61,663 nucleotides of DNA from Ruminococcus sp. Phil11 (GTDB taxonomy: Bacteria; Bacillota; Clostridia; Oscillospirales; Ruminococcaceae), in contig MSGZ01000015.1 of the NCBI GenBank assembly GCA_001940925.1, positions 1 through 61,663 of the forward strand, read 5' to 3'. Position numbers and translations under genes: made by a program. Shown in pieces: positions 18,768-27,509 of this stretch; position 1 is the first letter of the stretch; each line of letters begins with the position of its first letter. Below the pieces are notes generated by a model. The model was not told the DNA's origin and ran no database searches. It saw nothing but the letters and a program-made list of their open reading frames with translations.

Positions 18768-19787
18768 ATGAACGAAAACGAACAATCCACAACCGCACTG
18801 ACCGAAGAACCGCAGGCAGACCGTGTCCCTGCTGCGCGCAAAACATATGCGCGTGCGCTGCTCAACATTGCAGTATTCTGGGGCATTTCCGTTGTGCTGC
18901 AATTGCTGTTCAAGAAACTCCTGCCGCAGGATGCACCGAAAATCTTTTCTGTCATTCTGAACTTTGCGCCGATGTATTTCATTGCATTCCCGATCTATCT
19001 GTTCTTATCAAAGAGCCTGCCCGCATCTCTGCCGGAAAAGCACAAAATGCATATCGGGCAGATCCTGCTTGCATTCCCCTGCTGTGAGTTTATCGGCATC
19101 GCCGGCAATCTGATCGGCACAATCATCAATCTGATCCTATTCCTGATTCTCGGACAACGCACCGATTCCACCATGCTGCTGGAAGGCATCTTCGGCGAAG
19201 CTTCATGGGCATTTGTGATTGCTGCTGTTATCTTTGCACCGATCGTTGAGGAGCTGATGTTCCGCAAGATCCTGATTGACCGCACACGCAAATACGGCGA
19301 GCTTCCGGCCATTCTGATCTCCGGTGTGATGTTCGGCCTGTTCCACGGCAATTTCACGCAGTTCTTTTATGCATGCGGGCTCGGACTTCTCTTTGCTTGG
19401 ATCTACGTCCGCACCGGCAAGGTCATCCACACGATCGTGCTGCACTGCATGGTCAATTTCTGGGGCAGCGCACTCCCGCTGATACTGCTGCACAGCATTG
19501 ACAAGGACGTCATCAAGGAAATGCTCGTCAATCAGAATTATTCGGTCATGCTCGAAAACATCGGACAATTCGTCCCGTTTATGCTCCTGATCGTCGTCAA
19601 CTGGTGCCTTGCATTGGCGGGTCTGATTTTGCTGATTGTGAATCGGCAGCGGATCAAGCTGCAGCCGGCAGAGGAAGAACTGCCGAAGAATAAGCGTTTT
19701 CCTGCTGCGGTTTTCAACTACGGATTTCTGATTCTGTTCGCGGTCTGCGCCGCAGAATTTGTCCTGCAGATCGTAACCAAAAAATAA
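18768..19787 (+). CDS. CPBP family intramembrane glutamic protease (CAAX/Abi type)
   Basis: The 339-residue product starts at the ATG at 18768 (GGAGG upstream). It has about seven to eight hydrophobic helices. All CPBP motifs are present: EELMFR (Glu161, Glu162, Arg166), FGLFHG (His193) and HCMVN (His226, Asn230). Bacterial members cleave membrane or peptide substrates, and some give bacteriocin self-immunity. The N-terminal 28 residues are soluble and acidic. The substrate is unknown and the neighbours give no clear clue. Confidence 0.9.
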   Translation: MNENEQSTTALTEEPQADRVPAARKTYARALLNIAVFWGISVVLQLLFKKLLPQDAPKIFSVILNFAPMYFIAFPIYLFLSKSLPASLPEKHKMHIGQILLAFPCCEFIGIAGNLIGTIINLILFLILGQRTDSTMLLEGIFGEASWAFVIAAVIFAPIVEELMFRKILIDRTRKYGELPAILISGVMFGLFHGNFTQFFYACGLGLLFAWIYVRTGKVIHTIVLHCMVNFWGSALPLILLHSIDKDVIKEMLVNQNYSVMLENIGQFVPFMLLIVVNWCLALAGLILLIVNRQRIKLQPAEEELPKNKRFPAAVFNYGFLILFAVCAAEFVLQIVTKK

Positions 19788-19798
19788 CAACGGCAAAG

Positions 19799-19843
19799 AA
19801 ACAGCCCGGGAACGGTTTTGCGACCGCTTCCGGACTGTTTTCT
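19799..19843. terminator. Bidirectional terminator between convergent genes
   Basis: AACAGCCCGGGAACGG pairs with CCGCTTCCGGACTGTT. It lies between the protease stop and the aminotransferase stop, with T-rich sequence on the plus side. Confidence 0.7.
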
Positions 19844-19852
19844 GTTCGTGTA

Positions 19853-21055
19853 TTATTTGCCGTAAGCCTCTGCCAGCTTCTTGAATGCGGGCAGGCTGCG
19901 CTCGATCATTTCAGTCGTAACGCAGTATGCGATGCGGATGTAGCCCTCGCAGCCGAACGAATCCGACGGCACGAGCAGCAGCTCGAAGTCACGCGCCTTC
20001 TTGCAGAATGCGTTTGCATCCGGTTCAAGCGCCTGCACCCAGAGGTAGAATGCGCCGTCCGGATAAATGCAGCGGTAGCCGTATTCCGTCAGCGACTGAT
20101 ACAGCAGATCTCTGTTCCGTTTGTAGACCGAAAGGTCAGAGGTCGCCGCAACATTCTCTGCAACGACGCGCTGTGCAAGGCTCGGCGCACAGACAAATCC
20201 GAGTGCTCTGCCGGAGCCGCAGACCGCCGCATAGACAAGACGGTTGTCCTTCATATTCGGGGAAACGACGATGTAGCCGATACGCTCGCCCGGCAGGGAC
20301 AGCGACTTGCTGTAGGAATAACAGACAAACGTGTCATCGTAAAGATCGGGCAGGTACGGCACCTTTGTCGCATCATCGTAGACCAGCTCACGGTAGGGCT
20401 CGTCTGCGATCAGATAGATCGTGTGGCCGTATTCCGCTTCCTTCGCGCGCAGAATATCGCAGAATCTGCGGAGGTTTTCTTCGGTATACACAACACCGGT
20501 CGGGTTATTCGGCGTATTGATGATGACCGCCTTGGTCTCCGGTGTGATGAGCTGCCCGAATGCCTCAAGGTTCATCTGGAAATTGTCGAGGTCAGCCGGA
20601 ACGACCGTCAGCTTTGCATTGGCCGCTTCGACAAACACGCGGTACTCCGGGAAGAACGGGGCAAAGGTCATGCAGGTGTCGCCCGGGCAGAGAACCGCAT
20701 GAAGCGTCACGGTCAGGGATGCCGCCGCGCCGCAGGTCATGTAGATATCCGCTGCGGAAACCTTCGTGCCGAACTGAGAATTGATGCGGTCGGCGATTGC
20801 CTGACGGGTTCCCTCTGCACCGATTGCGGAGGTGTAGCCGTGGAGCTGCACGGAATCGACCTCGTCCATCAGGCGGCGGATCGAGCCGTGGACGGAATCC
20901 GGTGCCGGAACGCTCGGGTTGCCGAGGCTGAAATCAAACACGTTTTCTCTGCCGATCTCCTTGGAACGGCGCAGGCCGTATTCAAAGGTCTCGCGGATTA
21001 CGGACGGTGCCTGTCCGAGCGCGAGCATGGATTTCTGAAAGGGCTGATATTCCAT
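19853..21055 (-). CDS. Pyridoxal-phosphate aminotransferase, class I/II
   Basis: The 400-residue fold-type I aminotransferase has the NTPNNPTG motif (Asn184), Asp218 and Tyr221 in IADEPYREL, the Schiff-base lysine Lys250 in YSYSKSLSLPGERIGY, and Arg258. It resembles aspartate/aromatic aminotransferases of Firmicutes. The amino donor and acceptor cannot be fixed from sequence. Transcription starts from a good promoter at 21105-21133, so it is separate from the genes upstream. Confidence 0.9.
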   Translation of the reverse strand: MEYQPFQKSMLALGQAPSVIRETFEYGLRRSKEIGRENVFDFSLGNPSVPAPDSVHGSIRRLMDEVDSVQLHGYTSAIGAEGTRQAIADRINSQFGTKVSAADIYMTCGAAASLTVTLHAVLCPGDTCMTFAPFFPEYRVFVEAANAKLTVVPADLDNFQMNLEAFGQLITPETKAVIINTPNNPTGVVYTEENLRRFCDILRAKEAEYGHTIYLIADEPYRELVYDDATKVPYLPDLYDDTFVCYSYSKSLSLPGERIGYIVVSPNMKDNRLVYAAVCGSGRALGFVCAPSLAQRVVAENVAATSDLSVYKRNRDLLYQSLTEYGYRCIYPDGAFYLWVQALEPDANAFCKKARDFELLLVPSDSFGCEGYIRIAYCVTTEMIERSLPAFKKLAEAYGK

Positions 21056-21104
21056 AATGATTCCTCTTTTCTTTTATGCTTTACAGTGATTGCTGCATAT
21101 CAAT

Positions 21105-21133
21105 ATTTTACCAGAAAACCGTCGATTTGTCAA
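21105..21133 (-). promoter_or_regulatory. Promoter of the aminotransferase gene
   Basis: Minus strand TTGACA, 17 bases, TAAAAT with TG before the -10. Confidence 0.8.
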
Positions 21134-21140
21134 CTGCGGT

Positions 21141-21560
21141 TTACTTCCGCTTTTCCAGCATACTGACCTTCATCACAAGGAAATCGTTTTCCTCCCCGTG
21201 ATGCATCCGCTGCTGGATCTCAAGCGTGCCTTCGACCGTGACCTTATCGTAATCCGAAAAGCCGCTGTAGTCGTTCCAGTCCAGCTCGATGCCGGTGCCT
21301 TCTCCCCCGCCCTGCGGCTCTGCATAGATCGAATAAAAGGTCTCGCCGTCGTCATCCTGCGAAGGGTACAGCGTTCCGACCATGTGATAGGTCTCTCCGA
21401 CATGTGCTTCCGGGTCGCCGTAGATCTCCACGATCGTGTCATACAGCGACACGCTTTTTACGTAGATCATTTCCGATCCGGAGTTTTGATTCGGTTCCGT
21501 ACAGCCGCTAAGCAATACGCCGCACAGCAGCAGCGGAAGGATTTTTGTAACCCGTTTCAT
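21141..21560 (-). CDS. Small lipoprotein, unknown function
   Basis: The 139-residue product has a lipoprotein signal peptide with lipobox LLSGC (Cys20). The mature part is acidic with beta-strand character (YHMVGTLYPSQDD, VTVEGTLEIQQ), reminiscent of a small OB-like domain. It starts 29 bases after the mgtE stop, so it is probably co-transcribed with mgtE and may work at the outer face with it (inference from position). A GAGG ribosome site precedes the ATG. Confidence 0.8.
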   Translation of the reverse strand: MKRVTKILPLLLCGVLLSGCTEPNQNSGSEMIYVKSVSLYDTIVEIYGDPEAHVGETYHMVGTLYPSQDDDGETFYSIYAEPQGGGEGTGIELDWNDYSGFSDYDKVTVEGTLEIQQRMHHGEENDFLVMKVSMLEKRK

Positions 21561-21589
21561 AGATACCTCATTTCAGAAAAAGCACGGCA

Positions 21590-23014
21590 TTATGCCAGAT
21601 GCAGGATATTCAGCAGCAGCAGCCAGCTCATGCCGTAATAGGCAACCACGGCCACAAGGTCATTGACCGTCGTGATCAGCGGGCCGGATGCGACTGCCGG
21701 GTCTATTTTCATCTTTTTGAAGAACAGCGGGATCAGCGTTCCGACAGCACTGGATACCAGCATGGCCAGCACAAGCGACAGCCCGATACAGCCGGAAACC
21801 GAAAATGCAAACACGGCTGCTTTCTGCTTGAACAGCATGATATACAGGCCGACCAGCACGAAGGAGATCGAGCCGAGCAGAACGCCGTTGCAAAGTCCGA
21901 CGCGCATTTCCTTATACACAAGGCGGCATTTCTGCCGGAAGCTGAGGTTTTCATCCGTCAGCACACGGATCGTCACCGCAAGCGACTGCGTTCCGACATT
22001 ACCTGCCATGTCAAGAATCAGCGACTGGAAAGCCATGATCAGCGTCAGCTGTGCGACGACCTTTTCAAAGACGCCGACAACGCTGGAAACCAGAATGCCG
22101 AGCCCAAGCAGAATGATCAGCCACGGCATACGCTTTTTCAGGCTTTGCGGAAGTGTCTCGTTGAGGTCCTCCTCTGCGGTCAGACCTGCAAATCTTGCAT
22201 AGTCCTCGCCCATTTCGTCATCGACTGCTTCGATGATATTCTGCGAAGTGATGACGCCGAGCAGCTTGTTGGAATCATCGAGAACCGGAATGATGTTCTC
22301 CGAATAATCCTTCAGCTTTTCGATACAGTCGGCAGTCTGCTCATTCGCATAGACATACGGAAAGGATGCCGCGATCAGTTCTTCGAGCGGACGGCCGCTT
22401 CTTGCGGTAATGAGGTCTTTCAGATCAACAGCCCCGCAGAACTCCTCGTCTTCATCCACGACAAACAGCGTCGCGATATTGTCGTTCTCCTCGGCCTGCC
22501 GGATCAGCTCGTTCATCGCCTGCTTGATCGTCATATCCTCACGAATCACGATGCAGTTTGTCGTCATGCGGCTGCCGATCTCGTCCTCGTCAAAGGATGC
22601 GATCAGCTGGATCTCCTTTTTGATATCCGAGGACAGCAAATCAATGATCAGTGTCCGCTTCTCCTTATTGATGCTGCGGAGCGTCTCGACGGCGGTATCC
22701 GTATCCAGCTTTGACACGATTGCCGCAGCCTTGCGGATATCCATTTCATTGAGATATGCGCCTGCATCCTCCTCGTCAAGGAACTCAAATATCTCGGCGA
22801 TCGCGTCCGAGGAGCAGACGCGGTAAAACCGCTTGCGCTCCTGCACGGACAGCGTACCGAGGACATTGGCGATATCGCTGCCGTGATAATCCTCAAGCTT
22901 CGTCATGATCGCTTTCGGCGTATCACTGCTCCGGATGATCGCTGTGATCTCGCCGGTATAATCCGGCTTCATGGCTGCGGTCTCCTCCGCAGTCAGGATT
23001 TCCTTATTTTCCAT
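21590..23014 (-). CDS. mgtE: Magnesium transporter MgtE
   Basis: The 474-residue product starts at the ATG at 23014 with GGAGG eight bases upstream; in-frame codons further up belong to the leader. It has an MgtE_N helical domain (about 20-125), two CBS domains (about 130-260, with DMTIKQAMNEL and NKLLGVITSQNII) and five C-terminal membrane helices with the pore segment (LILDMAGNVGTQSL). MgtE is a Mg2+-gated Mg2+ channel; the N and CBS domains close it when Mg2+ is high. The gene has a ~240-base structured leader that does not look like a standard M-box. Confidence 0.95.
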   Translation of the reverse strand: MENKEILTAEETAAMKPDYTGEITAIIRSSDTPKAIMTKLEDYHGSDIANVLGTLSVQERKRFYRVCSSDAIAEIFEFLDEEDAGAYLNEMDIRKAAAIVSKLDTDTAVETLRSINKEKRTLIIDLLSSDIKKEIQLIASFDEDEIGSRMTTNCIVIREDMTIKQAMNELIRQAEENDNIATLFVVDEDEEFCGAVDLKDLITARSGRPLEELIAASFPYVYANEQTADCIEKLKDYSENIIPVLDDSNKLLGVITSQNIIEAVDDEMGEDYARFAGLTAEEDLNETLPQSLKKRMPWLIILLGLGILVSSVVGVFEKVVAQLTLIMAFQSLILDMAGNVGTQSLAVTIRVLTDENLSFRQKCRLVYKEMRVGLCNGVLLGSISFVLVGLYIMLFKQKAAVFAFSVSGCIGLSLVLAMLVSSAVGTLIPLFFKKMKIDPAVASGPLITTVNDLVAVVAYYGMSWLLLLNILHLA

Positions 23015-23256
23015 TGGCTCGTCCTCCGTTTCATTTGATCGGAGCAAAGCTCCGTAAACTGGCGTGAGGGACAAATGGGCACAATAATCCCGTGTTGCCA
23101 TAGGACAGCACGGGCAGGAAACATTATATCACGAAAAACAAAGCCGAAAACAGGTAACGGCGTTTATTTCTTGTCATACAACAGTTCCGTAATCGTCCGT
23201 CTGACCCGCTACAATCGCCGTTTGCCACCTGTTTTCACCTCCCATATTCTGAGTTC
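23015..23256 (-). promoter_or_regulatory. Structured leader of mgtE, candidate metal-responsive control element
   Basis: A long leader separates the promoter (23263-23291) from mgtE. An imperfect 17-base inverted repeat pairs 23216-23236 with 23146-23162 (CGCCGTT...ACCTGTTTTC against its complement). A second hairpin (CCCGTG/CACGGG) lies near 23087-23115. A small CGGAGC/GCTCCG hairpin near 23040-23055 sits just before the ribosome site. The conserved M-box sequences that I know are absent. Confidence 0.55.
23124..23228 (-). CDS. Possible 34-codon leader peptide in the mgtE 5' region
   Basis: A GTG start at 23228 follows GGGAGG with nine bases between. The frame runs to a TAA at 23124 and encodes a peptide with a Cys-rich middle (RNCCMTRNKRR) and a hydrophobic end (YLFSALFFVI). 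Both arms of the main leader stem lie inside or at the ends of this frame, so translating ribosomes would open the stem. This is a prediction from spacing and position only. Confidence 0.35.
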   Translation of the reverse strand: MANGDCSGSDGRLRNCCMTRNKRRYLFSALFFVI

Positions 23257-23262
23257 CCCTTC

Positions 23263-23291
23263 ATTATAGCATAAGGCCGGAGAAATGTCAA
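23263..23291 (-). promoter_or_regulatory. Promoter of mgtE
   Basis: Minus strand TTGACA, 17 bases, TATAAT with TGC before the -10: a near-consensus promoter. It begins just downstream of the araA terminator. Confidence 0.85.
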
Positions 23292-23300
23292 TAAAACCGC

Positions 23301-23342
23301 AAAAAAAAGCGCAGCCCCATACCGTCCGGCACAGGGCTGCGG
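23301..23342 (-). terminator. Terminator of the arabinose operon
   Basis: GCAGCCC ... GGGCTGC hairpin followed on the minus strand by a run of eight T, right after the araA stop. Confidence 0.9.
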
Positions 23343-23353
23343 ATTCGTTTTTG

Positions 23354-24787
23354 TTATGCGCGGTAGATGATATCACCGAGCATCAGGTCACGCTCAAGAC
23401 CTTCGCAGGTCGTGGATGCGTTGATCGGAACCAGCTCGATCTTCATGATGCGGGCGAAATCGCGGATCGCTTCGTCCGTGATATCGAACGAGAGGACGGT
23501 ATGATGCGCGCCGCCTGCGATGATCCAGCATTCCAGTCCCTTGAGGAAGGACGGCTGCGGCTTCCACATGGCGCGGGCGACCGGCAGATTCGGCATGGAC
23601 TGGAACGGCTTTTCGCAGGTAACATCCTGAACGATCAGGCGCAGTCTGCCGCCGGCGTCGATCATCGAAAGTACCTTTGCTTCACCGGCTCTGCCCTCAA
23701 ACACGATGCGGGCAGGCGGTTCCTTGCCGCCGATGCCGAGCGGATGCACCTCAATGCGCGGACGGTCTGCTGCGATGCAGGGATCGACCTCCAGCATGTG
23801 TGCGCCGAGGATCAGCTCATGCTCATAGTCGTAGGTGTAATCCTCCATGAAGGATGCCTGTCCGTCCGGATACATGGCCTTGATGACAGCGACCAGACCC
23901 GCGGTTTTCCAGTCGCCCTCCGCACCGAAGCCGTACCCCTTATGCATCAGATGCTGCGTTGCAAGACCCGGAAGCTGCTTCATCCCGTAAAGATCCTCGA
24001 AGGTATTGGAAAATGCCTTTGCACCCTCACGGACAAGGATTTTCTCGATCGCGAGCTCCTCGCATGCCTGATAGCGGATCGGCTCAATATCCTTCTGATC
24101 GAAGTCATAGAGTTTTTCGTATTCTGCGACCAGTGCGTCGATCTCCGCCTCGGTCACAGCATCCATTTCTTTGACCAGATCGCCGACTGCCCATGTGTTG
24201 ACCTGCCAGCCGAGCGTCATCTGCACGCCGACCTTGTCGCCTTCGGTCACAGCGACCTGACGCATATTGTCACCGAAACGGACGATCTTCAGGTCACGGC
24301 TGAACAGTGCACCGATCGCGGCACGCTGCCAGTCGCCGATCTTCTGCTGGACGGCGGGATCCTGCCAGTGACCCGCCACGACTGCACGCGGCAGGCGCAT
24401 TCTCGCACCGATGAAGCCGTGCTCACGGTCGCCGTGTGCGGACTGATGCAGATTCATATAGTCCATGTCGATCGCTTCGTTCGGGATCGCTGCATTGAAC
24501 TGCGTATGGAAATGCAGCCACGGCTTCTGCAGCAGGTTCAGACCGTTGATCCACATTTTCGACGGCGAGAATGTATGGCAGAACGTGATAATGCCGGCGC
24601 ATTCATCGTCATAATTTGCCTCGCGGACGAGCTTCACGATCTCGTCATTCGATTTTGCGGTCAGCTTGTATTCCACCGGGAACGGCAGCTTCAGACCGGC
24701 TACGATCTCTTTGGAATCTGCTTCGACCTGCCGGAGCGTTTCTTCTCCGTACATTTTCTGTGATCCGGTAACAAACCAGAATTTCAT
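23354..24787 (-). CDS. araA: L-arabinose isomerase
   Basis: The 477-residue product starts at the ATG at 24787 (AGGAAGG seven bases upstream) and opens MKFWFVTGSQKMYGEE, the family signature. It converts L-arabinose to L-ribulose with Mn2+. The metal-site segments FMEDYTYDYE and LGAHMLEVDP, and a C-terminal His region (GGAHHTVLS), are all present. Length matches the usual ~475-500. It is the last gene of the operon that begins with the sugar-binding protein at 31228. Confidence 0.96.
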   Translation of the reverse strand: MKFWFVTGSQKMYGEETLRQVEADSKEIVAGLKLPFPVEYKLTAKSNDEIVKLVREANYDDECAGIITFCHTFSPSKMWINGLNLLQKPWLHFHTQFNAAIPNEAIDMDYMNLHQSAHGDREHGFIGARMRLPRAVVAGHWQDPAVQQKIGDWQRAAIGALFSRDLKIVRFGDNMRQVAVTEGDKVGVQMTLGWQVNTWAVGDLVKEMDAVTEAEIDALVAEYEKLYDFDQKDIEPIRYQACEELAIEKILVREGAKAFSNTFEDLYGMKQLPGLATQHLMHKGYGFGAEGDWKTAGLVAVIKAMYPDGQASFMEDYTYDYEHELILGAHMLEVDPCIAADRPRIEVHPLGIGGKEPPARIVFEGRAGEAKVLSMIDAGGRLRLIVQDVTCEKPFQSMPNLPVARAMWKPQPSFLKGLECWIIAGGAHHTVLSFDITDEAIRDFARIMKIELVPINASTTCEGLERDLMLGDIIYRA

Positions 24788-24803
24788 GTTAAAACCTTCC
24801 TTC

Positions 24804-26396
24804 TCAGAGTTCACTGACAGCAGCCCGTTCCGCTGCAAGTCCTGCACAGTATGCGTCCATATATCTGCCGATCCCGTCAAGATCGGACTGCTTCGGGGAA
24901 ACGGTGATCCCCTGCATATCTGCAAACACATGACGGTCCAGATATTCGGATAGCGTTTCCGCACAGTTTTCCTGCACCATATACGCAGCCAGCAGCGCAA
25001 TGCCCCATGCACCGCCCTCGCCTGCCGACTGCATCAGCGTGACATCCGCATTCAGCACCGCAGCCAGAACCGGCTGTGTCACCGACGGATTCTTGAACAG
25101 TCCGCCGTGCGCGTAAATGCGGTCAAGCTGCACATGCTCCTCACGGATCAGGATATCATTGCCGAGCTTCAGCGTCGCCATGCAGGAATAGACCAGACTA
25201 CGCAACAGATCAGCTGCGTTAAACGGCATATCCGGCGAGCGCATCAGCAGCGGTCTGCCGCCTGCAAGTCCGGTGATCTGCTCTCCGGCAAAGTAATTGT
25301 AGGAGATGACGCTGCCGCAGTCGGGGCTGCCCTCTGCCGCAAGCGAGTAAACCAGATCGTAAAGCTCACCCTTTGATAATTCCTTTCCTGCTGCACGAAG
25401 CACCTGACCGAACATGCTGACCCACGCGTCCAGATCGGACGAGCAGTTATTGCAGTGCACCATCGCAACCGGATCGCCGGCCGGCGTCGTCACAATGTCG
25501 ATCTCCCGGTGCACGGCACGAAGATTCCGTTCCAGCACGATCATGGAGAAAATTGACGTTCCGGCGGACACATTGCCGGTTTTCGGTGTGATGCTGTTCG
25601 TCGCGGCCATACCGGTCTGCGCGTCGCCCTCCGGCGGACAGAACGGTACGCCTGCCTGAAATGTTCCGGTCGGATCAAGCAGCCGTGCGCCGGATTCCGT
25701 CAGCGTACCGGCAGTTTCGCCGACCGGTACGATCTCCGGCAGAATATCGGTGAGCTTCTGCTGAAACGGCGTATCAGCGGTCATATCCGCAAAGATACCG
25801 CACATTTTCGCATCATAGCCGCCGGTATCCGGGTCGATCGGGAACATGCCGGACGCATCGCCGACGCCGAGCACCTTTTTGCCGGTCAGCAGCCAGTGTA
25901 CATATCCGGCAAGCGTCGTCAGGAAACGGATCTGCCCGACATGCGCTTCTTTGTTCAGGATCGCCTGATACAGATGCGCAATGCTCCACCGCTGCGGAAT
26001 GTTGAACGAGAAAGCGTCCGTCAGCTTTTCCGCAGCTTCTTCGGTCATGGTGTTGCGCCATGTCCGGAACGGTGCCAGCAGTCTGCCGTCCGCATCAAAT
26101 GCAAGGTAGCCGTGCATCATGGCCGAGATGCCGAAGCCTGCACAGGTCGTCAGCTTTTCGCCGTAGGTCTCCTCGACATTTTTCATCAGATCGGCAAAGC
26201 ACGCCTGCAGACCCTCTCGGACCGCATCCAGCGAATATGTCCAGACGCCGTCCGCAAGCTGGTTGCACCAGTCATGGACACCGGATGCAAGCGGCTGATG
26301 ATCCGGCCCCGTCAGCACCGCCTTGATGCGCGTGGAACCGAACTCAATGCCGATACAGGTGTTCCCGTTATGAATCGCATTTTCTGTATTCTTCAT
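24804..26396 (-). CDS. FGGY-family sugar kinase, probable ribulokinase
   Basis: The 530-residue product has an ASKHA fold with the first phosphate motif GIEFGSTRIKAVL, a substrate segment (ISAMMHGYLAFD) and a C-terminal ATP-site Gly motif (YAHGGLFKNPSVTQ). AAGGAG is six bases before the ATG. It lies 16 bases upstream of araA, so the expected substrate is L-ribulose. Its sequence is not a textbook AraB (the usual DFGT region reads EFGS), so xylulokinase-like or other pentulose specificity remains possible. No araD (ribulose-5-phosphate epimerase) follows. Confidence 0.85.
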   Translation of the reverse strand: MKNTENAIHNGNTCIGIEFGSTRIKAVLTGPDHQPLASGVHDWCNQLADGVWTYSLDAVREGLQACFADLMKNVEETYGEKLTTCAGFGISAMMHGYLAFDADGRLLAPFRTWRNTMTEEAAEKLTDAFSFNIPQRWSIAHLYQAILNKEAHVGQIRFLTTLAGYVHWLLTGKKVLGVGDASGMFPIDPDTGGYDAKMCGIFADMTADTPFQQKLTDILPEIVPVGETAGTLTESGARLLDPTGTFQAGVPFCPPEGDAQTGMAATNSITPKTGNVSAGTSIFSMIVLERNLRAVHREIDIVTTPAGDPVAMVHCNNCSSDLDAWVSMFGQVLRAAGKELSKGELYDLVYSLAAEGSPDCGSVISYNYFAGEQITGLAGGRPLLMRSPDMPFNAADLLRSLVYSCMATLKLGNDILIREEHVQLDRIYAHGGLFKNPSVTQPVLAAVLNADVTLMQSAGEGGAWGIALLAAYMVQENCAETLSEYLDRHVFADMQGITVSPKQSDLDGIGRYMDAYCAGLAAERAAVSEL

Positions 26397-26399
26397 AAG

Positions 26400-27476
26400 T
26401 TACTCCTTGCTGCCGGCAGCAGCGGAAAGGTTCGCACGCTTCCGCCGTGCAATGATGACGCTCTGAATCACAAGAAACAGACAGAGCATTGCAGCGATCG
26501 TGATGCCCGTCCACCATGCCTGATCGAGACCGATCGAGGACACGATGTTCTGGATCAGTGCGAGCGACATCACACCGAACAAAGTGCCGATGATATTACC
26601 GACGCCGCCCGTCAGCATCGTACCGCCGATGATCGAGGACGCGATCGCGTTCATTTCCGCACCGGCTGCATGGGACGGAGAACCGGAACCGACATGCATA
26701 AAGTACACAAATCCGCCGATGCCCGCCAGAATGCCGCAGAGCAGATGCGAAAGGAATACCGTCCGCTTGACGTTGATGCCGAGCATCAGCGCACTCTGTT
26801 TGTTTCCGCCGACTGCATAGAAGTTCCGGCCGGTTTTTGTCCATTTCAGCACAAAGAACAGGATCGCGACGATCAGCAGCGCGACCACGACGCCGATCTC
26901 AATATACGCGTCGATATAGTCGCCGCGCTTATTGTAGGAGCCGAGGAACGGGATGATAATGCGCGCATCCTTCAGCCTCAGAAAGCCCTCATGCGTGACA
27001 TTGAACTGCTTGGTATTGACGATCGTTGTCATGCCGCGGGCAAAGAACATGCCGGCCAGCGTCACGATAAACGGCTGAATCTCAAGAAATGCAACCAGAT
27101 ACCCCTGAATCAGGCCGAAAGCAAGGCCGATCCCGAGTGCCAGCAGCAGCGAACCGAATACGCTGCCGCCGTGATAATCAAGGTAAACCGCACAGCTCAT
27201 GCTGACCAGCGCGGTCACGCCGCCGACGGAAATATCAATGCCGCCGGTGATCATCACAAGGGTCATGCCGCAGGAAAGAATGATCAGCGCGGCATTTGCA
27301 TTCAGAATGTTGAACAGTGTCTGCGGTTTCAGAAAGCCCTTCTGCAGGACAATCATCGCAAACAGATACATCAGGACAAATACGATGATCGTGATCGACA
27401 TCAGCAGATTCGTATCTGTCATACTTCTGAGCCGTCCGCCCAGTGCGGTGCGGCTCTTTGCTGCATGATTTGCCAT
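26400..27476 (-). CDS. yjfF: Sugar ABC transporter permease, YjfF type
   Basis: The 358-residue product probably starts at the second ATG (27476), which is seven bases from AAGGAGG; the ATG at 27482 is too close. It has about nine membrane helices and the RbsC/AraH-family signature (ITGGIDISVGGV and MGINVKR-type loop LGINVKRTVF). With the neighbour at 27510 it would form a heterodimeric pore, as in E. coli YtfT/YjfF, which imports furanose sugars. It lies three bases upstream of the kinase gene. Confidence 0.88.
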   Translation of the reverse strand: MANHAAKSRTALGGRLRSMTDTNLLMSITIIVFVLMYLFAMIVLQKGFLKPQTLFNILNANAALIILSCGMTLVMITGGIDISVGGVTALVSMSCAVYLDYHGGSVFGSLLLALGIGLAFGLIQGYLVAFLEIQPFIVTLAGMFFARGMTTIVNTKQFNVTHEGFLRLKDARIIIPFLGSYNKRGDYIDAYIEIGVVVALLIVAILFFVLKWTKTGRNFYAVGGNKQSALMLGINVKRTVFLSHLLCGILAGIGGFVYFMHVGSGSPSHAAGAEMNAIASSIIGGTMLTGGVGNIIGTLFGVMSLALIQNIVSSIGLDQAWWTGITIAAMLCLFLVIQSVIIARRKRANLSAAAGSKE

Positions 27477-27509
27477 GCTCATCCCTCCTTCGCACGTATT
27501 GTTTTCCGT

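Noticed and set aside
23015..23256. M-box (ykoK) riboswitch upstream of mgtE
   Set aside because: The conserved 5' and core sequences that I know are not present; only a short UGUCCUAUG match was seen, which is too little.
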